Assembly: GCA_021852325.1 (NCBI GenBank)
Contig: JAJZNM010000083.1
Span: forward strand, 1 to 16,071
DNA length: 16,071 nt
Direction: 5' to 3'
Source: Pseudomonadota bacterium
GTDB lineage: Bacteria > Pseudomonadota > Gammaproteobacteria > JAKAQQ01
The notes below the pieces were generated by a model. It was not told the DNA's origin, did not search any database, and saw only the letters and a list, made by a program, of their open reading frames with translations. The translations under genes were made by a program, and so were the position numbers. Positions 1-6,474 of the stretch are shown here, piece by piece; within the stretch, counting starts at the first letter, position 1, and every line of letters starts with the position of its first letter.

Positions 1-422
1 CTACCTCCCATGAGGGCGTCGAGGATCCGGGTCTCGGCGCGACTTTCGGCCTGTGGGGCCACCCTTCGGAAAGCCTGTTCCCGCTCCATTTTGACTGCGG
101 TCTCGGTGAGATCGCGGATGATGGAGTCGACGTCGCGCCCCACGTAGCCCACTTCGGTGAACTTCGTGGCCTCCACCTTGAGGAAGGGCGCACGGGCGAG
201 GCGGGCGAGGCGCCGCGCGATTTCCGTCTTCCCGACCCCGGTCGGGCCGATCATGAGGATGTTCTTGGGCGTGACCTCGGCCTTGAGTTCCGGGCTGAGC
301 TGGGAACGGCGCCAGCGGTTGCGCAGGGCGACCGCCACCGCCCGCTTCGCATCATCCTGCCCGATGATGTAATGGTCGAGTTCGGCCACGATTTCGCGGG
401 GGGTCATCGGATTGGTGGGCAT
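1..422 (-). CDS. hslU: ATP-dependent protease ATPase subunit HslU (partial, N-terminal part)
   Basis: HslU is the AAA+ unfoldase that caps the HslV peptidase ring in the cytoplasm and feeds it unfolded proteins. About 140 N-terminal residues are visible before the left edge cuts the gene; the family is usually around 440 residues. The start reads MPTNPMTPREIVAELD. A Walker A motif GPTGVGKTE lies at residues 59-67 and the pore-loop type motif GYVGRD at 92-97; both are characteristic of HslU. I chose the ATG at 422 because an AAGGA sequence lies about 9 bases upstream. The internal Met at residue 6 (MTPREIV) is an alternative start. The gene follows hslV by 32 bases and is surely co-transcribed with it. 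Confidence 0.96.
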   Translation of the reverse strand, partial: MPTNPMTPREIVAELDHYIIGQDDAKRAVAVALRNRWRRSQLSPELKAEVTPKNILMIGPTGVGKTEIARRLARLARAPFLKVEATKFTEVGYVGRDVDSIIRDLTETAVKMEREQAFRRVAPQAESRAETRILDALMGG

Positions 423-454
423 GGGTCGGGATCCTTGGGGGTTCGGGACAGTCG

Positions 455-1039
455 TCAGTCGGCCGGGTTTCCGGCATCCGGCCGGGCGGGTCCGCCGAGC
501 TCCTCGACCCGGATCTCGTGGTTCGTGTAGATGCAGATGCCGGCCGCGATGCCGAGAGCCGCCTCGCAGATCTCGCGTGCATCGAGTTCCGTGTGGTTGA
601 GGAGGGCGAGGGCAGCCGCCTGGGCGTAGGGTCCGCCCGAGCCGATCGCGATGAGCCCCGCTTCCGGCTCGAGGACATCCCCGTTGCCCGAAATCAGGAA
701 CGAGCGCTCCTGGTCCGCGACCGCGAGCATGGCTTCGAGCCGTCTCAGGATGCGGTCACTCCGCCAGTCCCGTGCGAGTTCGACGGCAGCCCGGGCGAGC
801 TGGCCGCCGTGTTTCTCGAGTTTCTCCTCGAACCGTTCCGCGAGCGTGAAGGCATCCGCGGTGCCGCCGGCAAATCCGGCCAGGACGCGATCCTGGTAAA
901 GCCGCCGTATCTTTCGCGCATTGGCTTTGAGCACGACCTGACCGAAGGTGACCTGTCCGTCCCCGGCCATGGCGACCCGCCCGCCGCGGCGGACACAGAG
1001 GATCGTGGTGCCCTCGAAGGCGGGCATCGGGGTGTTCAT
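455..1039 (-). CDS. hslV: ATP-dependent protease peptidase subunit HslV
   Basis: HslV is the proteasome-like threonine peptidase that forms a double hexamer and degrades substrates passed in by HslU. The 194-residue product has a short N-terminal extension before TTILCVRR. By family knowledge the extension is removed so that Thr11 becomes the catalytic N-terminal Thr1. With that numbering Asp27 (AGDGQVT) and Lys43 (ARKIRRLY) fall at mature positions 17 and 33, the expected active-site residues, and the GSGG loop is at 134-137. The ATG overlaps the xerC stop as ATGA, with an AAGG sequence just upstream inside xerC, which suggests translational coupling. A start at Met5 is possible but less well placed. 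Confidence 0.97.
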   Translation of the reverse strand: MNTPMPAFEGTTILCVRRGGRVAMAGDGQVTFGQVVLKANARKIRRLYQDRVLAGFAGGTADAFTLAERFEEKLEKHGGQLARAAVELARDWRSDRILRRLEAMLAVADQERSFLISGNGDVLEPEAGLIAIGSGGPYAQAAALALLNHTELDAREICEAALGIAAGICIYTNHEIRVEELGGPARPDAGNPAD

Positions 1040-1962
1040 CGGTTGCCCTTGGAGGATGGGGAACTGCGCCGGTGTGCACGCGGGTGGGCACGGTCGTAGA
1101 CCGAGGCCAGGTGCTGGAAGTCGAGATGCGTATAGACTTGGGTGGTTGTGAGATGCTGGTGGCCGAGGAACTCCTGGAGACCCCGGAGATCCCCGCTCGA
1201 TTCGAGCAGATGACTCGCGCAGGAATGGCGGAAGAGGTGCGGGTGGAGATGGACCCCCACGCCTTCCCGGACGCCGAAGCGGCTCAGCCGCGCCTGCACC
1301 GTGCGGTGCGCGATGCGGGTGCCCCGCTGGGTCACAAAGAGTGCGGATTCGCCCGGAGCCACCCAGCCCGCGCGCACCGGCTGCCAGGCGCGGAGGGCCA
1401 TCAATGCACGGCTGCCCACCGGCACGAGCCGTTCGCGGCTGCCTTTCCCGGTCACACGGACGAGTCCCGCATCGAAGTCGAGATCCTCTACATCGAGTGC
1501 CACGAGTTCGCCGAGCCGGAGTGCCGAGGAATAGAAGAGTTCCAGGATGGCCTGATCGAGCACCCGGTCAGGGGTTTCTGCCGGGTGGCCGAGGGCCTCG
1601 CCCATCCGGTCGACATCGAGCGTTTGGGGCAGGCGTCGCGGGCCCTTCGGGGGACGCACGAGGGTCCCCGGATTGCGGGTGGCGGCTTTGTGGCGCAGGA
1701 GATAGCGGTAGAAACTGCGGATGGCCGAGAGATCACGGGCGAGTGTCCGCGCCCCGATCCCGGAGCGCGAGCGGCTCGCGAGCCACTGCCTGAGCCCCTC
1801 GGAATCGAGTCCATTCCAGTCCGCGAGGCCCTGGGCATCCGCAAAGGTGGCGAGCGCCGTGAGCGTCTGGCGGTAGGTCAAAACCGTCTTGGCCGCCCGC
1901 TCGCCGGTCCGGGTGAGTTCGGAGAGGAAGCGCTCAATCGGATCGGCGAAACTCGGATTCAC
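1036..1962 (-). CDS. xerC: Tyrosine recombinase XerC
   Basis: XerC acts with XerD at the dif site to resolve chromosome dimers. The 308-residue protein has an N-terminal SAM-like core-binding domain (about 5-95) and a C-terminal catalytic domain. The full catalytic set is visible: Arg149 in SALRLGEL, Lys173 in TGKGSRER, His242 and Arg245 in HPHLFRHS, His268 in LGHQHLTT and Tyr277 in QVYTHL. The C-terminal DFQHLASVYDRAHPRA is typical of XerC rather than XerD. I chose the GTG at 1962 because it overlaps the DUF484 stop as GTGA and gives the normal family length. The frame stays open upstream, but that part lies in the DUF484 gene. The stop overlaps hslV as ATGA. Confidence 0.96.
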   Translation of the reverse strand: MNPSFADPIERFLSELTRTGERAAKTVLTYRQTLTALATFADAQGLADWNGLDSEGLRQWLASRSRSGIGARTLARDLSAIRSFYRYLLRHKAATRNPGTLVRPPKGPRRLPQTLDVDRMGEALGHPAETPDRVLDQAILELFYSSALRLGELVALDVEDLDFDAGLVRVTGKGSRERLVPVGSRALMALRAWQPVRAGWVAPGESALFVTQRGTRIAHRTVQARLSRFGVREGVGVHLHPHLFRHSCASHLLESSGDLRGLQEFLGHQHLTTTQVYTHLDFQHLASVYDRAHPRAHRRSSPSSKGNR

Positions 1963-2651
1963 AGCACCGGTCTCAGGCCGAGCGCCACACTCACGAGTTC
2001 TCCAAGCCGGTTGAGATACTGGGTGCCGAGTCCGGGGCGGAAATGGTCCGGGTCGGTCAGTCCGAGCGCGATGAAGCCGATCTCGGACTCCGGGAACCCC
2101 AGGGCCACCAGGGCAATCGATTTCAGGTCGGCATGCCGGGCCCCGAAGAGATACTCGCCGAGCGCCTCGCCCATCCTCCCACAATACGGGTGACCGGTGC
2201 CCCAATGATCGGGCAGGAGGGATTGGGGGCGCTCCTCGAGCCTGCGGAAGGTCTCAAACCGGCGCGGGGTTTTCGTCCAGACCGCCGCCATGACGGCGTC
2301 GACCGCGAGGTGCTCGGCGAGCGTCTCCATGGACGGCTCGTGGTGGCTGGGTTCGAGTTCCAGAAAATAGAGGCCTACCCGGTGCAAGCGCGCGAGCAGG
2401 TGGTCATTCGCGCGCCCGGCCTCGATGAGCTCGGTGAGCCGGCGTTCCAGTTTCTGGTTCTGCTGGCGCAGGATGTCCACCTGCCGCTCGATGAGCGAGG
2501 TGGTTCCTGTGGGGAGTGCGTGCGGGATCTTGATCTGGCTGAAGAACGTGGCGTGCCGCTCGAAGAAATCCGGATGTTCGAGGAGGTAATCGGCCACCGC
2601 CTGCTCTTCCGGGGTGAGGAGATCCAGTGGGGCGGGATGGTGCTCGTTCAA
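1959..2651 (-). CDS. DUF484 family protein
   Basis: This 230-residue protein belongs to the DUF484 family (GAF-like fold), commonly found between dapF and xerC in gammaproteobacteria. Its biochemical role is not established. Diagnostic features include the N-terminal segment LTPEEQAVADYLLEHPDFFE, followed by a helical, probably coiled-coil stretch rich in Arg, Gln, Glu and Leu (about 52-82). A GAF-like C-terminal half ends with LGTQYLNRLGELVSVALG. I chose the TTG start at 2651 because it overlaps the dapF stop as TTGA and gives the usual family length. An ATG lies in frame at 2723 but would put 24 extra residues inside dapF. Conserved context suggests a link to cell-wall precursor supply or recombination, but only by association. 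Confidence 0.88.
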   Translation of the reverse strand: MNEHHPAPLDLLTPEEQAVADYLLEHPDFFERHATFFSQIKIPHALPTGTTSLIERQVDILRQQNQKLERRLTELIEAGRANDHLLARLHRVGLYFLELEPSHHEPSMETLAEHLAVDAVMAAVWTKTPRRFETFRRLEERPQSLLPDHWGTGHPYCGRMGEALGEYLFGARHADLKSIALVALGFPESEIGFIALGLTDPDHFRPGLGTQYLNRLGELVSVALGLRPVL

Positions 2652-3517
2652 GGTTCGATGACTCCGGAAAAGACCGGCGTGGCCGGTCCGGTCATGTAAA
2701 CCGGGCTGCCATCGCCCGTCCACTCGACGACGAGCGTGCCACCGGGCAGATGGACCACGACCCTGGGGTCGAGCCAGTCCATCAGTTGACCCCAGACGAC
2801 TGCGGCACAGGCACCACTGCCGCAGGCCCGTGTCTCGCCTGCTCCGCGTTCGTGCACCCGGAGATGGATGAGTTCACGGGAGTGGATCTCGACAAAACCG
2901 ATATTGGCACGGGCCGGGCAGCGCGGATGGGTTTCGAGGGCCGGGCCGATTTTGGCGACCGGCGCGGTTTCGAGATTCTGGACCCGCAGAATGAGATGGG
3001 GGTTGCCCATGGACACCGCACCCACCGTGAACTCCATTCCGCTCACATCGATCGGGTAGCTCGCCCTGCGCGCCGGGGCCATGAAGGGAATGGAACGGGG
3101 ATCGAGCGTCGGGACGCCCATGTCGACCCGGATCCGCTCTCCGTCCACATGGCGTGCCCGGTGGATGCCGCCCGGGCCTTCGAAGCGGAGTTCGGCATCT
3201 TCCGGGGCGCCCAGGTCATAAGCCAGCCGTGCGAGGCACCTCAGGCCGTTTCCGCACTGCTCGGCCTCGCTGCCATCGGCGTTGAAGACCCGGTACTGGA
3301 AGACGCCCGGGCCGAGGTCATGGAAGAAGAGGACCTGGTCGCAGCCAATTCCCTGCCTGCGGTCCGCCACCTTGCGCATGGCCTCGGGACTCAAGGGAGC
3401 CTCCCCGTGAAAGATGACGAAATCGTTTCCGAGCCCGTGCATCTTGTAAAAGGTCAGGGGTCTGCCCGTTCGCGCCGGGAAGGGCTCGGGTCGCCCCTGA
3501 GGCGCAGGGCGGGGCAT
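2648..3517 (-). CDS. dapF: Diaminopimelate epimerase DapF
   Basis: DapF interconverts LL- and meso-diaminopimelate for lysine and peptidoglycan synthesis, in the cytoplasm and without a cofactor. The sequence begins its conserved part with FYKMHGLGNDFV. It carries both catalytic cysteine motifs, NADGSEAEQCGNGLRC and GETRACGSGACAA, as well as the substrate-binding MGNPH motif. I chose the ATG at 3517 (289 residues) because it is closest to the usual length of about 275-280. Another ATG at 3544 would add nine residues. Neither has a clear Shine-Dalgarno sequence, so the start is uncertain. About 20 proline- and arginine-rich residues precede the conserved domain in either case. It is the first gene of the minus-strand operon. 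Confidence 0.94.
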   Translation of the reverse strand: MPRPAPQGRPEPFPARTGRPLTFYKMHGLGNDFVIFHGEAPLSPEAMRKVADRRQGIGCDQVLFFHDLGPGVFQYRVFNADGSEAEQCGNGLRCLARLAYDLGAPEDAELRFEGPGGIHRARHVDGERIRVDMGVPTLDPRSIPFMAPARRASYPIDVSGMEFTVGAVSMGNPHLILRVQNLETAPVAKIGPALETHPRCPARANIGFVEIHSRELIHLRVHERGAGETRACGSGACAAVVWGQLMDWLDPRVVVHLPGGTLVVEWTGDGSPVYMTGPATPVFSGVIEP

Positions 3518-3557
3518 GGATTTTCGGGACGGCTGGGCTTTCATGTTCAAGTGCATC

Positions 3558-3563
3558 ATTATA
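3558..3563 (-). promoter_or_regulatory. Candidate -10 box for the dapF operon
   Basis: On the minus strand a perfect TATAAT lies 40 bases upstream of the preferred dapF ATG (3517). No good -35 hexamer sits 16-18 bases further upstream (the 17-base spacing gives ACGCCT). Transcription from here would start near 3551 and leave only about seven bases before the alternative ATG at 3544. That favours the ATG at 3517. Confidence 0.4.
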
Positions 3564-3593
3564 GGCGGGTTGGGATATCCAGGCGTGGGATCC

Positions 3594-3623
3594 TTGGGCA
3601 CAACCCACAGGGAGCGCTATAAT
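3594..3623 (+). promoter_or_regulatory. Candidate promoter of the CBS-domain gene
   Basis: A perfect TATAAT at 3618-3623 is preceded, with an 18-base spacer, by TTGGGC at 3594-3599 (only TTG agrees with the -35 consensus). The predicted transcription start near 3630 would give a short leader with GGAG at 3643-3646, six bases before the ATG. It lies back to back with the dapF -10 candidate, so the intergenic stretch seems to be a divergent promoter region. Confidence 0.5.
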
Positions 3624-3652
3624 CCCTCGAACGGAGCCGCCTGGAGTGAGCC

Positions 3653-4087
3653 ATGTATGAGGTGCGCCACGTTCTGGCCCGAAAGGGCGAGCAGGTTTTC
3701 CAGATTGGTCCGGCGGAGAGTGTCTATCGGGCGCTCGAGATCCTGGCGGAACACGACATCGGTGCACTTGCCGTGGTCGATGAGGGACGGCTGATCGGGA
3801 TTTTTTCCGAGCGCGATTATGCCCGCAAGGTGGTGCTCCACGGGCTCACCTCGAGGCAGACGATGGTGCGCGAGCTCATGAGTCCCGATCCCGTGACGGT
3901 CGGCCCGGACACCCCGATCGAATCCTGCATGACCCTCATGACCGAGCGGCGGATCCGGCATCTGCCGGTCCTCTCGGAGGGGCGCCTCACCGGACTCGTC
4001 AGCATCGGCGACATCGTGAAGATGCTTTTGGCCGAACGAGAGGGGCTGATCGAGGAGCTTCAGGGGTATATCGGCGGCAAGACCTGA
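3653..4087 (+). CDS. Tandem CBS-domain protein
   Basis: A 144-residue protein made almost wholly of two CBS motifs (about residues 12-65 and 76-130) that fold into one Bateman module. Such modules usually sense adenine nucleotides or related ligands. Typical CBS strings are visible: IGALAVVDEGRLIGIFSERD in the first repeat and RIRHLPVLSEGRLTGLVSIGD in shorter form in the second, each ending in the expected Asp. There is no attached catalytic or DNA-binding domain, so the partner is unknown. GGAG six bases before the ATG supports the start. It is transcribed alone, divergently from dapF and convergently with the SCO-type gene, with only 24 bases between the two stop codons. Confidence 0.92.
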   Translation: MYEVRHVLARKGEQVFQIGPAESVYRALEILAEHDIGALAVVDEGRLIGIFSERDYARKVVLHGLTSRQTMVRELMSPDPVTVGPDTPIESCMTLMTERRIRHLPVLSEGRLTGLVSIGDIVKMLLAEREGLIEELQGYIGGKT

Positions 4088-4111
4088 ACGGCCGCGAGAC
4101 CGGAGGCGGGA

Positions 4112-4852
4112 TCAGGCGCGTTTGGGGGCGGCTCCGTGAGGGATCAGCCCGAAGAGCGTTTTCATGAGGCGCCCGGTCGAGACCAGCGATCCGCTCTGGT
4201 AGAGTTTGCGCAGGTGATGCCCGGGTCCATAGATTTCAAGCGGATCCTCGTGTGCCGGGTCCGGGATGGCACCCGTGGGATTGAGCGGATTTTCGATGAT
4301 GAGTGCGGGCGGCGAGCCCGAGGGGCCGCCTGGAGTGCTCGCGGGCTCGAATCCGAACCAGACCTTGAAGCCGCCCTTGACCACCTGGTCGATCGCCCGG
4401 GGGCTGCCCGTGAGAAACTCCCATGCGAGGTTCCGGGGATTCCAGCCGAAGGCGCGCTGGAACTTCCGGAGGGTCTCGGGCGAGGCGCGTCTCGGATCGA
4501 GGTTGAAGGAGAGGAGCACCACTTTTCTGGACCAGCCGGCTTCCCGGATGGCCTGGGCGTACTCGACGTAGTGGTGGGCCACGAGGGGACAGGCTTGCCG
4601 GCAGTAGGGTGAAATGAAGCTCACGATCTCGATCCGCCCCGGGAACGACAGTGAGGAAACGGGCTGGCCGAGCTGGTTTTCGAGGTGGAATGCCGGTTCA
4701 GCCATCCGGGCGTGCGCCACTGGGTGCCCCGAATGCGATTGGCCGAGCAGCACCAGGAAGAGCACGCCAACCAGGAGTCCTCCCCAGGCCATGCCCATCC
4801 AGAGCGCGCGGAAGGGCGTCAGGCGGAGGGACGGGCGGGTGGGCTGGTTCAT
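4112..4852 (-). CDS. SCO1/SenC-type thioredoxin-fold protein, membrane-anchored
   Basis: The SCO1/SenC family delivers copper to the CuA site of cytochrome c oxidase or acts as a periplasmic thiol reductase. The 246-residue product starts with a short Arg-containing cytoplasmic tail and one hydrophobic segment (about 17-37), so the rest should face the periplasm. It keeps the copper-binding CxxxC pair as Cys84 and Cys88 in SPYCRQACPL, within a FISPYC context like that of SCO proteins. The family's third ligand, a histidine in the C-terminal part, is not obvious in its usual setting. Candidates are His212 and His213 in YGPGHHLRKLY. An insert rich in Pro and Gly (172-200) precedes it. No cytochrome oxidase genes lie in the window, so the partner is unknown. 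Confidence 0.8.
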   Translation of the reverse strand: MNQPTRPSLRLTPFRALWMGMAWGGLLVGVLFLVLLGQSHSGHPVAHARMAEPAFHLENQLGQPVSSLSFPGRIEIVSFISPYCRQACPLVAHHYVEYAQAIREAGWSRKVVLLSFNLDPRRASPETLRKFQRAFGWNPRNLAWEFLTGSPRAIDQVVKGGFKVWFGFEPASTPGGPSGSPPALIIENPLNPTGAIPDPAHEDPLEIYGPGHHLRKLYQSGSLVSTGRLMKTLFGLIPHGAAPKRA

Positions 4853-4923
4853 GGGAGCAAAGCAGTGGCCAGGTGGGCTCGGGCAACCGGGTGGGGTGAC
4901 GACCCGATCACCCGGACGCCCGC

Positions 4924-4953
4924 ATGATAGCAGTGTTTTGGCTGGTCCTTCAA
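4924..4953 (-). promoter_or_regulatory. Sigma70-type promoter of the SCO-type gene
   Basis: On the minus strand TTGAAG (4948-4953) and TATCAT (4924-4929) are separated by 18 bases. They match the -35 and -10 consensus at four and five of six positions. Transcription would begin near 4917, about 65 bases before the ATG. The leader includes an inverted repeat, CCGGGTG/CACCCGG, at 4887-4915 with a 15-base loop. No Shine-Dalgarno sequence is obvious. Confidence 0.5.
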
Positions 4954-5154
4954 TCCGTGTTTCCAGCAGAACGCATGCGGGAGCATCGACTCTACTTGGC
5001 CTGCGAGCCGGTACGGACAGGGCGGGAGCGAACGCTTCCAGGTCGAGCAGTCCATAACGCCGTTAGGTTTCGGTTAAAATTGCCGCATCGCGCCACGCTG
5101 ACTCCGAGAGCCAGCCAAGGCGGGCGGGGGTGTTTTCTTGTACTCGGGCTGGGA

Positions 5155-5161
5155 GGCGGTA
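5155..5161 (+). promoter_or_regulatory. ops-like heptamer GGCGGTA in the operon leader
   Basis: The heptamer GGCGGTA matches the first seven bases of the ops element (GGCGGTAG) by which RfaH-type antiterminators are recruited to long polysaccharide operons. It lies about 230 bases upstream of the first operon gene on the same strand, where ops elements are normally found. The eighth base differs (T instead of G), and a seven-base match can occur by chance. Confidence 0.25.
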
Positions 5162-5179
5162 TGGATCACAATAATGCGG

Positions 5180-5202
5180 GTGTTGGCGTGGTCCGACAAC
5201 AC
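5180..5202 (+). promoter_or_regulatory. Inverted repeat GTGTTG-N11-CAACAC
   Basis: A perfect six-base inverted repeat (arms 5180-5185 and 5197-5202) with an 11-base centre. It could be an operator for a dimeric regulator or a leader hairpin. No T-run follows, so it is not a terminator. Function is unassigned. Confidence 0.3.
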
Positions 5203-5275
5203 ACGATATGACCCGTACAGCTTTTCCCTCCCCGTTTCCTGATTTTCGCTGGCCGCCCCGGTGCTGGATCCTCGG

Positions 5276-5306
5276 CCGGTTCCCGTTCCCGGGTGACCGG
5301 TATGAT
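5276..5306 (+). promoter_or_regulatory. Imperfect hairpin followed by a TATGAT -10 candidate
   Basis: The arms CCGGT and ACCGG, with inner CCCG and CGGG, could form an interrupted stem that ends immediately before TATGAT (5301-5306, five of six matches to the -10 consensus). No good -35 is present at 16-18 bases upstream, as expected if an activator or an extended contact is needed. A start here would give a leader of roughly 80 bases to the GTG at 5392. Confidence 0.3.
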
Positions 5307-5391
5307 CCGCAGCGCCTGTTGAGCCCAGCGACCATGAGGTACGTGTGAGCAATCCAGACAGGCCAAACGGTGAAACTCGGGGGGGCGCGAT

Positions 5392-6474
5392 GTGATCGAA
5401 GCATACTGGCGAAATGCACGCAAGGTGGTCGTCACGGGATGCTGTGGCACGCTCGGCGCGAGGCTCGTCGAGGAACTCGTCGGTCCGGAGCAACCCTTTC
5501 AAGGGGAAGTACTCGGGATTGACAACAATGAGGATGGCATTTTCCGGATGGAGGCCCGCTGGGTACATGAACCCCGCGCCCGTTTTCTGCTCGGGGATAT
5601 CCGGGACCGGTTCGCGCTAAGACGTTTGTTCATGGGCGCCGACACGGTCTTGCACGGTGCCGCCTACAAGCATGTCTACCAATGTGAAAAAGCCCCCTTT
5701 GAGGCGGTGCGAACCAATATCTACGGTCTCGAATCCGTCATTGAGGCGGCCTCCGAAGCGGGTGTGGCGCGTGTCCTGTTCACGAGTTCAGACAAGGCGG
5801 TCAATCCGACCAACGTCATGGGAACATCCAAGCTTATGGGAGAGCGGTTGATGACGGCGGCCAACGCGAGTGGCGGACAGACCGTTTTTGCCTCGACCCG
5901 CTTCGGGAACATTCTGGGTTCCCGGGGATCGGTCACCGAGGTGTTTGCCGAACAGATTTCCCGGGGTGGTCCGGTTACGATCACGAGCCGGCAGATGACG
6001 CGGTTTGTGATGACCTGCGAACAGGCGGTCCGATTGGTGCTCTCTTCGGTTCCGCTTGCCCGAGGCGGTGAGGTCTTCATCACGAAAATGCCCGTATTGG
6101 CGATCGAGGATCTGGCCCGTGTCATGATTGAAGCGTTGGCGCCTCGGTATGGGTATCGCCCCGAAGACATTGCCATCACCGAAGTGGGACCCCGACCGGG
6201 CGAGAAACTGATGGAAGAACTGATGACAGAAACCGAAACCTTGCGCACGCACGAGCTACGGGATTTCTTCGTCGTGTTGCCTGCATTCCGCCCAGTGTAT
6301 CAGGGGATCGACTATGACTATCCCCATACGATCCGGCGCACCATCCAGGCACCTTATGTTTCACGCGATGAGCCTAGGCTGGATCCGGAATCCATCCGCC
6401 AATTGTTGGTTCAGATGGGCCTCGTCAGGAGGTCTGGCCAAGCGGTGGGAGCGGGGGATCCATGCGCGTCTTGA
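5392..6474 (+). CDS. CapD/WbpM-type nucleotide-sugar dehydratase (short soluble form)
   Basis: An extended short-chain dehydrogenase of the polysaccharide biosynthesis CapD group, 360 residues. Relatives dehydrate UDP-GlcNAc at C4/C6, some also epimerising C5, as the first step to deoxy-amino sugars. The NAD(P)-binding motif TGCCGTLG is at 15-22. The active-site region reads SSDKAVNPTNVMGTSK (132-147), so Met143 stands where most members of the superfamily have Tyr, and Lys147 is kept. The same MxxxK variant is known in WbpM and CapE, which supports this placement. The membrane domain of the long WbpM form is absent. The start is a GTG with a G-rich sequence just upstream. The gene overlaps sqdB by 13 bases and begins the operon. 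The exact sugar product cannot be read from sequence. Confidence 0.88.
   Translation: MIEAYWRNARKVVVTGCCGTLGARLVEELVGPEQPFQGEVLGIDNNEDGIFRMEARWVHEPRARFLLGDIRDRFALRRLFMGADTVLHGAAYKHVYQCEKAPFEAVRTNIYGLESVIEAASEAGVARVLFTSSDKAVNPTNVMGTSKLMGERLMTAANASGGQTVFASTRFGNILGSRGSVTEVFAEQISRGGPVTITSRQMTRFVMTCEQAVRLVLSSVPLARGGEVFITKMPVLAIEDLARVMIEALAPRYGYRPEDIAITEVGPRPGEKLMEELMTETETLRTHELRDFFVVLPAFRPVYQGIDYDYPHTIRRTIQAPYVSRDEPRLDPESIRQLLVQMGLVRRSGQAVGAGDPCAS

Larger units (their letters stand above)
4954..5391. other. Gene-free leader region upstream of the polysaccharide operon
   Basis: I see no convincing gene here on either strand. The short frames lack family resemblance and good starts. The stretch holds several weak regulatory candidates: TAAAAT at 5075-5080, an ops-like heptamer at 5155-5161, an inverted repeat at 5180-5202 and a hairpin-plus-TATGAT at 5276-5306. 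The promoter of the polysaccharide operon must lie in this stretch or further upstream, but no single candidate has both good hexamers. Confidence 0.6.

Noticed and set aside
1072..2193. Long open frame on the plus strand opposite xerC and the start of DUF484
   Set aside because: It is antisense to two well-recognised genes, has no domain, and is explained by high GC content.
2627..3622. Long plus-strand frame opposite dapF
   Set aside because: It mirrors dapF, whose catalytic motifs are intact on the minus strand. No family resemblance.
4088..4111. Search for a bidirectional terminator between the convergent CBS and SCO-type genes
   Set aside because: Only 24 bases, with no convincing stem-loop or T-run on either strand.
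4887..4915. Inverted repeat CCGGGTG/CACCCGG in the SCO-gene leader
   Set aside because: Seven-base arms in GC-rich DNA can arise by chance; the loop is long and there is no T-run, so I do not call a terminator or riboswitch.
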